The notes below the pieces were generated by a model. It was not told where the DNA came from. It made no database searches and saw only the letters and a list, made by a program, of their open reading frames with translations. Positions 35,561 to 62,100 of a stretch of DNA of 64,000 nucleotides are shown here, one piece after another. Made by a program: the position numbers and the translations under genes. Origin of the DNA: Paragordius varius (Eukaryota; Nematomorpha); the NCBI GenBank assembly GCA_964247055.1, contig OZ176055.1:8370001-8434000 (forward strand), written 5' to 3'. How positions within the stretch are numbered: the stretch's first letter is position 1; every line of letters starts with the position of its first letter.

Positions 35561-38500
35561 AAACGCATATATGCTAAATTTTGATATTAAATAAAATTAT
35601 TTTTTAAAAATGCATACTTTTTACGGAAAATTTATTTCTAAGAAAACTTTGTTCAAGCCACCACATATATTTTGAGGCAGGAGGTATAAAAAGGTTTTAA
35701 GATATTAAAAAACACTATTTAAAATCTATCATGCCATTTCTGCCTCAGAATTAAATTTAATGGTTTGTTTAGCTTCATATTATAATTTTTGCAAAAACTA
35801 AATTTATATTTAACATATATTTGAGGATGAACAAATATTTTAATCGAAATTCTGAGAGTATAGAAATATTTAGCATCATCAAATTATATGGAAAAAGTGT
35901 TTTTTAATATCTTGAGCGTTTTTATACCATTTCTTCCGTAAACAACAAATTTTGATAAAATTTAATTTTTAGAAAATGCTTTTCTTAAAAAATGTTTTTG
36001 GTTGTTATCAAAATTTAGCATATATTTATGATTTTTCGCGCAATCCCAGCATTTTATCGTTTATTACGAAACTAGATCATTTTAGAAGAGCGAAAAAATT
36101 CGAAACTTCGGTGTCCACCCACAAATTTAACACTTGGATACAAAATCATTTTAGTCCTTCGATTCAAATTGGGGTAGTTGAATCCAGGCATGTTTAAAAT
36201 CAAATACTTATAAAATATATATCATAAATAAATCGAAATACATAAAAAATATTATTCAAAAATATTTGATATTACTTTTTTTAAGCTGAAAACGAAAGGT
36301 AATTTCGTCATCGTGACATGTGTGAAATTATAAAATCAAAAAATAATACAAAATAAACCGCTATTCTCATTTAATCAATGTTAGATGTAATTTAAATAAA
36401 AAATAAGCTTTAATTTTACCCTTAAAATTATATGAAGACGATATTTTGCAAAAATTTTGTAAAAAAAATGGCGTCGATGCAGTTTGACATGGAACTATTT
36501 TTCAAAACATTTATTACGATAGAAGCATAAATTTAAATTGGGACCGTTTCCTTCAGTAGTTTTTTAAAAATATTAATTTAAATTTAGTCTGGGGTATTAA
36601 GATACTTCAATTTAAATCGAAGTGTTAAAATGTTTGAAAATATTGTTTTACTTTTTATATGTAGTTTCTCATATATAGTGATGTTTTTTAAAATAAAGCA
36701 TTTTTCGCCAAAAAAATTTTACTTAAAAAAATTTGCCCAAATTTTGCCATTTTTTGATATGAGACATGTTACACAAAAGTGTAAATATCTTTATCACTCA
36801 TAACCACAATGATAACATTTTTACTCCCTCAGAATATAAAATATTTTTTATTTTCGAATTTTGGTAGGTATATTGAATAATCAACCTTATATATCTAACT
36901 AAAATTTAAAAACCAATTAATTCTCGATAGATAGAAATGTTCAGCATCAACGAATTATAAAAAAATATATTTGTAATATCTAAAAGTATTTTTCTACCGT
37001 TTTATCATACTGTCAAATACCATGAATTCGTTTCAACAAAATTTTGATAAATAGATTTTTTAAAAAAACATTTTTTCATGTATTAATTACGATATTTTAG
37101 AATTTTTGCGTTTATGAGGGGGGCAAATTTAAAATTTCGAATCCCACAATATTCAAATTTTTTCATAATTGTTTCGCTTTTTAATATATGATAATTATTG
37201 ATATTTTTAGAATTCATTTAACTTTCCGATGTTAAGCATAATTTGCGTGAAATAAGTGGTAATTACCACAGAATTGTAAATATTTTTCAAATTCCTTGGA
37301 AGGGCCAAAACCATAAGTCCATGAGAATCCTAATGCATTTTATCGGAATATATGTATTTTTTATAGCTCCTAATTCTGTGCAGTGTAATAATAATCACAC
37401 ATATGCTAGGACTTATCCAAGAACTGAAAAGACAGGAACCAATTTTAGTTATAAAGGGAGTGTATGACAGCTAACGATTTAAAAAGTATATGAGACGATA
37501 TTTTTAAGGCTTATTTTACATGGGAGTGGAGATTTTAGCGCTTAGAAATCTTTCATTCACAAGCCAAATAAGTAGGACTATTAACATATTTATAACTTAT
37601 ATGATAACAAAAAACGGCTTCAAATTTATTTGAAGATTTGATTTTAACAAAAAATGCTATTTTAGAAGAAGGCCTAATTATTGGAGATAATTCAAAACAG
37701 AGGCTCTGCCAACTTCGATGCAAAAACCAAAAAATAAATTTTTAGCATTTTCTAGAAAAATTGCTTCAAAGCCAATATTTTTTCGAAAAACCCATTTTTC
37801 AGGGGGAAGGTGCTAAATTAAGGGTTAGATTTCAAAAATATAGAAGCTATAAAGATTTTAAATTTTTGAAATTTAGATAAATTTACGCATTTTTAAGTTT
37901 TCTCAAATTCTAGTTATAAATGGAAACTTTATTTTTACCATTTTATTCTAACTCTCATTTAACCTAACAGCTGTTTTTAAACAAAAAAGGGAGAGTGCAT
38001 AATTTTTAACAATATACCCTATATGATAATCGTACTTACCAAAATATTAACGCAAAGAGACGCGCACATATAATACGGGCAAATACTGCATAACTATTTG
38101 ACAGTGCTGGTACTTATAATCTAAACTGGTGGAAGATTTTTGATCTTATTTAAATCGCAAGATGCCTCTTATTCCATTTTTATGAGATTTTTAACAAAAT
38201 ATTAACCAACAATATAAATGATATAGCATCATGACAGGCCAACAAAATACGTATTAGAGGACATATTTCATTTTTAAATATGTCAAAGTGTAAGTTGAGG
38301 AAAAACAGTAAGGATAACTTAACACTTAAATACAACACATTCATTTCTGTTTTTAGACTTAAAATGAGGTAGTTGGATACTTCAGGTCTGTGAAAAATTA
38401 AATAAATCAAAACTATTAAATGAATTGATACCATGGCAAAAATTTTCACATTTATAACATTTTGAACCAAAATATATAAAAATTTTCATTCAAAAATATT

Positions 38501-38870
38501 TAATATTACTTATTTTTAGCTAAAACCTCAAGGTAAAATTTAGTCGAGATTACATGTGTGCATAAGCTAAATTTAAAAATAATAGAAACTAAACCATTTT
38601 TCTTTTCCTATCAATGTTAGATGTGATTTAAATAAAAATTTAGCTTTCATTTTAGCTTTAAAACCAAATAAGCATTATATTTTGCAAAAATGTTATAAAA
38701 TAAAAATGACGTCGAAGTAGTTTGGTTAACCAAATTTTATTTAGATATTTAGGTTTATTTATATAATTTTGATTAGGATAGCATAAATTTAAAAAGGAAT
38801 CCTTTCTTTCGGTAGTTTTCTAAAAATATAAGCTTAAATATAGTCTAGTGTATTTAGATACCCCACTTTA
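35561..38870. repeat. Old dispersed repeats, no gene recognised
   Basis: AT-rich sequence with diverged repeat pieces. Segment 36240-36640 and segment 38490-38870 are paralogues (shared TCAATGTTAGATGT, TATTTTGCAAAAAT and GGTATTTAGATAC-like blocks). The second is interrupted by the TA-flanked element at 38871. A 74-codon frame at 37243 is unsupported. Confidence 0.5.
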
Positions 38871-40337
38871 AGGCCCATGTGAATGAGCCAGTTGAGCAGG
38901 CTCATTCACCACTTTTAATGATCCAGGTGAATGAGCCTTCCTCGTCCTGTTGAGATGGAGGAATTTTTAATCCTGGTTTTTTCAGGATTAAGCTTGTTAC
39001 AAAAGCCGATATCTCGAGAACTAGGAAGAATTTTTAATATCTGCAAACTGTATTAGCCTTAATAAAGTATATTTAATATATGTATATGGTAGGTTTTGGA
39101 AATTTTGGACATGGATTAAAAAATATTTTTCGGGCAAATGCTTACTAAAGGTTAGATGCTTTATTTTTATATATTTAGGCAAGAAATGGTAGTTAGTTCG
39201 AGTTTATAAGCAAGTTTAACTGAATATTTAGAAAATTATGTATAACTACTGATATGTTTCTTCAAGAATTTAGAATATGTCATCAAATAATTTTTTTCTC
39301 ACTTGAAACCATTCTAAATGGTAAAATAATCAGGAATACTATCGAGTATTTTAAATTTGGTTTATTTTAGACATGAAACTCTGCTACTTACTAATGATAA
39401 TCGGAGTATTCGGTAATACATATTTCTATAAAAGCGATAGGTAACATTGACGAAAATGAGTTAGCAAACTTTTATCAGAAGATCAGACAACACCTATATT
39501 GAAAAGCCATCAGGCAGGATTAGATCGGAGAAACGAAATTTGACATAATTTTATTGATAATTTATTTTTACACAATAAATGAATATATTTTATAAATGTA
39601 TTATTGGTTTGGCTCAGTTATTGTGATTCCATGGATTAATTTACGATATATGTCTCTATCATTTGATGCGTTTCGAGGTATGTTCCGGAATTTAAAGTCT
39701 TATTCTATGATTTGAGTCCAAGTTGTTTTAGTCGGTTAAGAGCAGAAATCTGTAAATCAAGAGTTTCTTTTGCAGGTGAGTCTATACTGGATCTGTCTAT
39801 GTGTCCAAAATACCGAAGTCTATTTGTTCTGATTAAAGCTGTTATTGGTTCTAGTTCAATGGTAGATTTATCATCATATAGCATTTTGTCTTCCGTTCTT
39901 TTCAATCTCGATTCTAATGTTTTTGCCCAATTTAAATATTGATCATTTCTTCGGCTAAAGCCCCCCAGACCTTAAGCTTTTCGTCATTGCAGAATTTATT
40001 TACGGATTCATAAAGATGCACAGATATTTCGAAATTATTTAGACAAAACTTTAAGACCCGCATATAAATCGCGTGTAACTGTTTTCATCATATTGATAAA
40101 AATACAAAACAGGCCTTCGCCATTGCTAAATTTATTTACGGTATTCATAAAGATGGATATATCTATAAATTATTTGAACAAAATAACCTAAATAGCGTGT
40201 AGAACTGTTATCCATCATACTGATAAAAATTTTCAAAACTCCCACCTCAAAAACTCAATCACCTCCCTCAAACATATGCTTCCTCATAATCCATAATCCA
40301 GGTGAATGAGCTTGAAAATTGGCTCATTCACATGGCC
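38871..40337. mobile_element. TA-flanked composite element with hairpin termini and a captured LINE tail
   Basis: Both ends carry a terminal repeat of about 40 bp that is itself a hairpin (CATGTGAATGAGCC ... GGCTCATTCAC). The left end begins AGGCCCATGTGAATGAGCC and the right end reads the complement. TA borders both sides. The paralogous repeat at about 36615-36630 reads straight through (CAATTTAAATCGAAGTG), giving the empty site. Inside, 39705-39905 on the minus strand encodes IRTNRLRYFGHIDRSS, the C-terminal tail of an RTE-type LINE protein. About 39985-40210 holds a two-unit tandem repeat of about 117 bp. No transposase is seen. Confidence 0.7.
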
Positions 40338-40894
40338 CTAAATCGAAGTGTTATGCACATTTTCAAAATTTCATATAAATTTGGCACACGATGATAAAAA
40401 CTCAATAAACGTTAAATTTTTGAGATTTCTTTGAATATTTTTAAAAGAAATCAGTATTGAATTCAATAGGCATAGTCAAAAGCGATTTGGACGACAGGTT
40501 AAAAAAATCGAGGATTTTAGAAAATTAATTTTATAATGAAAAAATGAAATTAGATAGTAACAACAGGTTATTACATAGAAAAATTTATAAATATTAAAAT
40601 CGGTTATATGTTTTAAATGTATTGCTAAGTCATTCGAAAATATTAACTTAATACGACGATCAGCAAACTGTTTTAGGTGGGCAAGCGGCTTGTTGTTTGA
40701 GTAACCCTGGTTTATGTTGCTTTGAAAAGGGTTGGAAAACGGTTTAGCATTTGATTTTAATATGTGTTAAGCAGTTACCCAATTTATTTTGTTCAATCAA
40801 AGGGCCAACCAAAATCGATAATAAACATTAGATAATGGTATGTAGATAACCAAGTTATATAAATAGCAAATCATTATATTAAATTTATTAAATT

Positions 40895-41295
40895 TTATTC
40901 ATCAGGTCCATCTTCTAAAGTAGCTGTAATATCAACTCCAGGATCCAATTGAAAATTAGTCTAAAATTAAAATTCAGTATTTACTATAAGCTGTACGATT
41001 TCTGGTGGACTGTATAAATCTACAACTCGTTTGTAAATTCGTAATTGGAAACGATCCCATGTTTTAGACCCTTCACCACATGGGGTTTTTCGCGTAGTTA
41101 TTCGAAGCCTTTTAGTCGGCATTCTGGATGGGCCTTTTGTAAAAACATCTTTGGCCTTAGCACGATCAATTAATTCTTTACAAACTATATTTATATAAAA
41201 TTTAAACCTTTTTCGACTTTTTTAACATCTCTGCTTACAAGTGTGATTCTAATCTTGCGCGAAGGCGATTCAACAACTGGTGCGTCTTTAAACAT
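40895..41295 (-). CDS. RPS20: Cytosolic ribosomal protein uS10 (RPS20)
   Basis: Three exons on the minus strand, 41208-41295, 40985-41184 and 40895-40960, give 117 residues (human 119). The protein is part of the 40S head and contacts 18S rRNA. The sequence begins [20 protein letters not shown] and continues [50 protein letters not shown] and [13 protein letters not shown], ending [16 protein letters not shown], which matches uS10 along its whole length. Two introns of 23 nt (41185-41207) and 24 nt (40961-40984) must be removed to keep the frame. It is the only gene recognised between 21.1 and 43.9 kb. Codons are full-length and undamaged, so it should be functional rather than a processed copy, since it retains introns. 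Confidence 0.96.
41185..41207 (-). other. Ultra-short intron (23 nt) in uS10
   Basis: On the coding strand it starts gttta and ends atatag. It splits a Val codon in EKVCKEL, and the conserved protein is recovered only by exact removal. The second uS10 intron, 40961-40984, is 24 nt. Confidence 0.93.
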
Positions 41296-43978
41296 TTGAG
41301 GGAAGCGACACTTTCATTCACTAAACACGTTGTATATATTAATAAAACTTAGTCCATAAAAATGATAGGAGAAATCATGATTATATCAATATTTTGTATT
41401 AAATAATATGTAATTTTTTAATGATATTATTGGCATTGGGCCTTGTGATAATTTAAAAAACTAAAGTTATCCATATTAAAATAATTCTATACTCTAAAAA
41501 TATAAAATAATATATTTATAAATAGGCTTTAAGATATATTTTTAGTCGCCACTAAAATGTTGTTAATCTTTTATCAAAAATGTGGAAATTTTGCGATAAA
41601 ACTTATATGGTGGTAAAATAAAAAAGCACATAAATGTAAACCTTATTATGAAATTTTTTAGCCAAATTTCGTAGTGATTTTGCTATTTTGAAGAAAGATT
41701 GAAGCGATGAAAAAACGGTATAAAATTTTATATGCTTTTTTATATAGTTTGATGATGCAGCTTATCAAAATAAGCGTTTGGCTTTAAATTTGTAGATCTT
41801 TCGTTAAAGGTAAAATTTATATTTAACTTAATTATCTGTGGTAAATGGCATACATCATTAAATTCAAAAAATATATCCTTTGATGAAATTTAATTTATTA
41901 CATAAAAGTATGTATTTTTTCATAACTGTCAAAACTAGGTAATATATCATATCGTTATAACTATTTAAAATTAAAAAACTGGTAAATTTTAAGTTTACCA
42001 TAGTTTTTTTATTAAGTCTTATATAGATTATTTATATTTTGTAAAATGAAGCATTTAGCTTTTACCAAAAAATTATTTAGCAATATGTGCAGAAATTTCT
42101 CATTAGATAAGGGGTGTACAACAGAAATCCGCATTTGAAAAATATATAAAGGGCTTTAACACAGTTCCTGAAAGTATCCTCACAAAGAAATGTAAGATTC
42201 TGTTAGATATGTAAAAGGATATGATGAGTTTCGGCTCTTTCTATTGACTTTATAAAGTTGTTACACTAATTTACTAAATAAATTTGTGAAAGCTATGCTT
42301 CATTTCAAAAAATATCAGAAATGATAAACTTTATATAAAAAGCAAAACAAAACTTGTATAGAATTCTATATTGTATGTGGTCTCCGAAATTCCAAATTAT
42401 TTGCTCTTCTAAAATGGGCATGTCTTTTAAAATGGACGCAAAAATACCGAGATTGCGCTATCAGTTATTTTGTAAAAAAACGCGTTTTATATAGGTTATT
42501 TTTATTAAAATTTAGTTATCAAATAAATTGTATTTTTTTGGTGTAAAAATAACCCGATGAAATTTATGAAAAGGAAATGTATCAGAATCATTATGCTTTT
42601 GGTTTTGCGCCAATAATATATGAAAATTATTATCATTTCCGTAATAACTGATTCAATGGCAAAATTTTGACAAATTTTATTAAATATATTTTTTGGTGGT
42701 AGAGACTTTAAAAAATATCAATAAAATTTATCATAAACTACCTATAAAAACACAACAAAAATTTTAAAAAATTTTAACTTATAGATATGAGCTCGAAACT
42801 CTTAATTGGCTCTTCTAAAATGGGCTGGTTTTCTTATACAGTCAGAAGTGCCGGGATTGCACAATAAATATTTTAAATATATACTAAATTTTGACATTTT
42901 TTGAATATGAATGCTTTTTACAAAAATTTAATATCAGTGAACCTTTGAATTAAAAAGTTTAGTAAAAATAAATTATTCATACAAATATCCAATGATAATT
43001 TTCCTATAAATGAATGAATATCACTCTAATTGATTCTTTAACTTTTTGCTCGATTTTGTGGACAAGTTTTTTTGAGATAGAATGATATTGGACATGGTTG
43101 GTGTCAATATTTGTTGTTTTGTTCCATTTTTTATTAAGTAACATGGGCCAGAAAGCATGCTCTATAGCTCGTATAAATTTTATACCAGTCTTATTGCAAA
43201 CCCAGTTTTTACAGTAAGTTGCGATTGGAAATATTATGATAATTAGAGTTTGTGTTGATTTTGTTTATGAATGCGTGATTACCTTGCGATATGATTAGAC
43301 ACAGCTATGACTATTCCTAGCATAATATCACTAGATGTATTTTTTTTATAATGCAGTTAAAGGGCTATAGTATACAATAGAGATAATTTAAATAATTTCT
43401 TCTGAAATGGCAAATTCCTAAAAATATCAATCAATAGATGCATAATTTAATATTTAAGGCAAGAATTTTGGTTATAAAGCAATTAAACAATATTTATTGA
43501 TAATATATTTTAGGCATTTTCAACGTGGTGGCATAATATTTTGCATATTCATTAAAATTTCTCTCAAACTAAACAAATTTTAATTAACCTATAAGCAACT
43601 TAACACTTAGATTCAAATTGGGGTGTATGAATACGCTTGACAATATCCTAGAATTAAGCTTGCTTTTTTATACAAATTACATTTAACTTTGATAAACAGA
43701 AAAAGTGGTATTATTTACATTAATATTGCTTGTAGACGCATGTCATAATGGCAAAATTTTTACTTTTGGGTTTTACCTATGAATAAGTAATATCATGTAT
43801 TTTTAAATGACGTTTCAAGGACTGAAATGATTGCGTTGCATCCCACTGTTAAACATGGCTATTCTGTTAAAATTTTGAAAGTAGCAACGAGATATTGGAA
43901 CGTGATTAAATTAATCATATATCATCTCAGCGCACTCTTTTTCATTTGGTTCTATCGCATTTAATTAACCGAAACTAC
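41296..43978. repeat. Divergent intergenic region between uS10 and squalene epoxidase, repeat-filled
   Basis: No gene is recognised. Copies of the dispersed family with TCTAAAATGGGC lie at about 42400 and 42810. The region near 43400-43720 resembles 36000-36200 (shared GATTCAAATTGGGGT). Both gene starts point outward, so promoters should lie at the two ends of this segment, but no clear motif stands out. Confidence 0.4.
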
Positions 43979-56387
<12,409 letters not shown>

Positions 56388-59164
56388 TTTAGTTTTTTTA
56401 TATCTATCATAAAAGCGACCATAAAAACGGAACGCCCTGCCCTCTTTTTTGGGGTAGATTTATGAAAGGTTAATGGGTTAAAATGAAAAGTAGGCTGAAA
56501 TAATATTACACGTTGAGAGAATTTAGGAAACGCATTTACACTTTTCAATCGTTTTTTATGTCGTCGTTTATGACGCCAATAAAAGTATTATTTATATCTA
56601 CGAAAAACATTGTTTGAACACCATAAAATCCCCCCCAAAAATCTTATTAGTTCAATTATAAACGCATTCATAATCGATTGGATTTGCTTTGTTTTTTTTA
56701 TATCTCATTTCAAGCTATCATCTCATATATCATGTAGTATAGACCTACACAAACACGCATACACCATAAGCAAAACAATTCGTCCAACTGCCCCCCGCCC
56801 CTTCTTTATACCAAAATAACTTTTTTTTCTGTTTTGTTTTAGGCAAATGCATTCATTTTTGAATCCTTCTTACATATTTTTTAATATTTATTTATAAATG
56901 CATGTAACAAAACAATATCACCCCATTTTTTTTACTATTATATTTCATAAGAAAATAGCGTATAAAGCATGACAAAGAAACAAATGATAATTTTTTTCCT
57001 TGATTTAAGGTAAAAATTTAATCAATACTAATTAGAGTGATTTATAGGCTAATAAATAGGTTAAGCAAAGGTTAATCAGATGAAATTTGCCATATTTATA
57101 AGGTTTTTCTGCTATTTATATTTCACATCTAACAAAAATCGATTTTTCTTTGTAAAAATTTAGGTTTTTTACACCTTACTATCTCCTTAAAATTAAAAAT
57201 GCGATGGATCATTCTTCTTATATGCATTTCCCATATATCCTAATCTTGTGGTGTTTGAATGATAAAACTTATTTTTCCAAATAAGCAATCTCTTAAAAAG
57301 CCATAATTATACATTTTAATTTGCAACTTAGCTTTATTCATTTAAAATCTTAGATTTCTTGTGTTAATATGAATATAATTGATAAATTTAAATTATTAAT
57401 TGAATTTTGTTTAATATGATATATGAATGAAAAAACGAATTTAAAACAAATTGTTTATAACCCATTTTCATGCATGATAATTAATATATTAATTATTGCT
57501 ATAGATATATTTATGGTATTAATTTGTCCTCATTTTTTGTCATTGTCAAATTACCATCTATTTATCTTTATATAGACTTCATCATCAATGTTTTTTACAT
57601 TTATAATATTACCCCATAGGTTTATATTGATTTTTTTGGCGGCGCTGTGAAAAAAAGTGCGTTACTAAAAGTTTTTTCTTAATTTTTTTTATCTTTGGGG
57701 GGAAAAATTCCCTAAAATAAATTATAATACTACAAATTTTTATTAATACATGACTTTATTTTACTTTTTTATTCCATACATGGAAATTTATTGCAAAAAT
57801 TATTGAATTTGCTCAAGGCCTTGCAATATATATCATCTATATGTATGTGCGCCATAATAGGTTTTGTGTCAAAGTTTAACTCATCTCCCCCCCCCTCTCT
57901 TTTTTTATAGTTTATATATACTGTAAGATTTATATTTTGATAAAATTATCATTGTTTAATTTAATTTGATTCTATATATTCATATATATATTTACTACTA
58001 TTATTATGAATATTTAATAAATTTTTCTATTCTATATTTTTTGGGTACGGAAGATGCGTTTGAAATCCACAGAGAGATAATTTTCAAGGCCAGATATTAA
58101 TTTTTTGGCATATATTTGAGGCTTGAAAGCACATTCACATATACTTGTGAAAATGTAAGTGTTTTAGACAGTATTTCAGTAGTGGTTTGTTTTTCGCACC
58201 AAAGCAGATTTAAATATCTATCTATATATATATACTTTGGCTACAAAAATTCAAATGATAGTTTTCTTTTTTAAACTATTTTAAATAGAAAAAATATATA
58301 ATTTTCAGTATTTATTCTTATAATTATCATTACATATAGGATCTTAGAAATATTGCGTCAATACTATATGTATGTTTGTATGTATGATGTGGTATTTGCT
58401 AATATACAGTGTGTGTGATTAAAATCAAAACAAAAATTATATGTATAAAAAATTATCAATAAAAAAATGTTTTGCCCTTGGGCTTTCTAGGCATTATTTT
58501 TTTCCATATTGATTTACATGATATTAATATAATACATTATAATTGATTTTTCATTGTACATAAAATATAATGTAAAAAATGATAAATATATCAATTACAA
58601 ATAAAAAATTGGAAAAAAATTCAAGAACAAATTAAAAGTTTATTTTGCAGTGAAAAAAGATTGTAATAAAATTGTTTTACGTTACGTTATTATTATGAAA
58701 TTGATTTTATGCATATGCAAAATGCAATATTTTTTCATTTAGTTAAAATTTGAATAGCTTAAACTACTTTTTTGAAAAAAAAACTGTAAGGTTATAAAAC
58801 ATATTTTTTGTTCAAAAAAAATAAAATATTAAAATTTTCGCACTCTTATTGTGTTGGCGTTTTTACTTTCGAACAAAAAAAATTAATATGAAACAAAACT
58901 TAAGTTAACACAGATTTTCTGCATTGTGAGAAGGTATTTAAAGAAAGGGACATCTAATACCGTACCATATTAATTGTTAGACTGCATAAAGGCGATTGTT
59001 TAAAGAAGCGATAAAGAAAAGGCTTTCAGTTCCTGAGGATTTAATTCGTTAAAGTTTTGCCATTTAAATTAAGAAATGATGACCAAAGTGACTCTGGTAC
59101 TTTAATATGTTATAGAAAACTTGCAAAGTTTTGATTTTGTTTTACAATGATATATCGTCCATTA
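56388..59164. other. Convergent intergenic region, no gene seen
   Basis: AT-rich sequence between the squalene epoxidase stop and the Ly6 gene stop, with T and C runs (for example near 57890). No open frame of note, hairpin element or known repeat from this window is recognised in it. Confidence 0.6.
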
Positions 59165-62100
59165 TTACAACAAATATTTTATGCCTAAACATAGTAACGT
59201 GTTGGCAATGATGAGTATAGTGTTTGTATGAATTGGCCATTGACTATGGGCAGCACCGGTAGCTTTTTTAACTTCATCAATCTTATTGTCAATCTTTTCG
59301 TCGAGTTTGTGGAGACCTTCATCGATCTTATCTTTCGTATCCTTGACGCCCGTCTTGAGTTTTGCCTTCAATTTTTCCATTTTGGCCCGGGCCTCGTCAC
59401 TCAGGACGGCACCCTCTTCACAATGGGCTAGGAGGTCTTGTTTATTACAATTATCCGTACTACAAGTCGTATAACACAACACTTTTTCAACACCATCTTG
59501 ATTCGTTGCACGCATACAAACATTGTTTCCCAAATCCTCTGGGCTACAACTTCGCGTAAAGGTTAGTATGTTATCTATGGACAACAATTATTGTTAGAAA
59601 GTTAAATGTAAATCATAGATTGTAGATTGGATTATTAGATTAAATAATTTCATTTTAATTAGAAAACATGTGTAACAATTCTTAATAATTTAGCGGTCAA
59701 AGGTCATAACTAATTAAAAATTGGTCAAATATTTAGCCAATTAAGTAAAACTGCTAAATGCATATATAAAAGTTTGGTTATATTCATAGGCTTAATATGT
59801 TCAATTAATTATAACCTTCATTTACATACAACTTTCCAAACCTTTATTAAACCTCATTTTTTACCCGGAGATTAGAGTAAACCATTATATTCCTGTTTTT
59901 GTGAAGAAGAGCGTTTTTATATTTTTAATTATGCGCACAACTATCTAATGCTCTAATTTTAGTTTAAGGCAAATAAATTTTTCCATTCTGACAAAAAGGT
60001 TTTTTGCAATTTCAAATCAAACAATTATAGTTAGTAAATATTTTAATTTGAAAATTTGACTTTGCTAATATTTTGCCGTCTCCTATTAATTCTTTTATAT
60101 AAGGAGTTTGATATACAAAAATATATTAGAAAACTCATAAGTAAAATAATAAAATCCCAAATTCTTATCTGTTCGCAAATGATGGTGTATAAAACTGAAT
60201 GTCTTTTAATTACTTTTAACCATGTGCTGTGGACATTTTTTTAAAACACTTTTACTTTTTATAAACTATAAAATAGTGATCAGATCTATTCGCATCAATA
60301 AATTCCAAAATCATGATATTTTTTAAAATTTAAAATATAAGATGTAATACTCACTGTTTGTATCCTTTTCTTTGACCGTTATGCAGTGATTGTAATTGGC
60401 AGGACATTCGCGGCCTTCGGGAGGATTGCATTTACAAAATCTATCGTTTTCTGTCGAACAATGAATGCATTGCAGAGCTTGAACTAAAAATGATAATATA
60501 TAACGTTGTTAAAATCAGTAAATGATTAATATTTTAAATATACAGTGTGTCTCCTTCCTTCAATCATAATGTGATTAAAAATCGAAAAAGCGTATAAGAA
60601 TCATAAGTTAAGCTTTTAATGAACGCTAAATTTTCAAAAAATTCCATACTGCTATCCTATCATTTAAAAGACATAATAAATTTTAAAATGAAAAATCAAA
60701 AATTTGAAATTATACAGACAAAAAACGTAAAAACATCAAGTCAAATATGTTTTTTAAAAAGACCGCTGCCTTTTTTTGAAGTTGACCTTTTTGAATATAA
60801 CTCATTGTTTTAAATTGCAAAATATGGAATTGAGATGTAAATTGGTAACACAATCTAATTATATGTTAAAAATTATAACAATTTATATTGGTAAAATCAA
60901 TTTAAATTATGGTTGTCCTTTATAAATAGTGCCTTTTTACACTTTGTCTGTATATAATTTCAATTTTTACTGTATTTTGGGTCAAATTTTTTGGACACCA
61001 GTTATAATAATTTTAAAAGATTTTTTTTTAATTATTTAGCAAGGAATGCATATTTTGCATTCTCCGGTAAATTTAGATATTCAATTTGGCTTATTGAGCG
61101 GTATAATATATATATATTTACACCTATTAAATCCTTACGAATATAATTTAATGGATATTTATATTACAATGTAGAATGATAATTGCCAGCCATTTTCAAT
61201 AAAATAACTCTGAGACCAGAAATTACTAAATTCCACCTCCAAATAAAATAATTCTATATATCCGCTTTGGAAACATATATTTCAAAATAGCTCCTGTTAT
61301 AAAAACAGCCTTAAACAGGACTGATATACCGATATTAAACATTTGTTGGTTTTAGTAATTATAAGTCAAATTTTAATTATTCCTGGTGGCGCTTTGAATG
61401 TTGGATTCAAAAATATATTATTTCTTCAACTTTTAGATTAATTTAAACTTAAAATATAAAAATCGATTAATACCATTGACCCTGCCACAGGTAAAAAGGG
61501 TTAATATTTTTTTTCATATATAATATTTTATCGTTCATTACAATTTCTCAATCTTTATTCGAAAAAAGAATTAACAAATTAGTGTTAAATAAATAGTTTT
61601 TACCTACATATTTATTATATAAATTAAATTTTTTAATAAAAATTATTATAATATCAACGCCCTTATATATATCATAGTTATTATGATGATAAATTTCGAT
61701 TTAATTAAATATTTATATCATACCTGTTTATAAAATCTTTTATAAGAAAAAAAACATGATAAAAATATTTATGTTAACAGGTATATAAAAAAAACGTTTT
61801 ATTAAAATATTTAATATTTAATTTTTGTGAAAAGTTCAATTTAATTAAACTAATATATTATCATTTAACCATTATACTTACTTACTAACTTTGAAGCAAG
61901 TATTTTTTCAAAACATATTACATATATCCGCTAATTATTTATTAATTATTTAATAGAAAATATGCGCATCATAGATTATTTATGTCAAGGGTATTTTCAA
62001 TTTTTATATTCATTTTTTTAAAATAATCAAAAAAATTGTAAATATTTAAAATATTTATATATAAATATACCTGCAGCTGGAACATTGATTGAGGATAAAA

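Noticed and set aside
43144-43215. A short frame starting ATGGGCCAGAAAGC upstream of squalene epoxidase
   Set aside because: About 20 codons with no recognisable continuation or splice partner.
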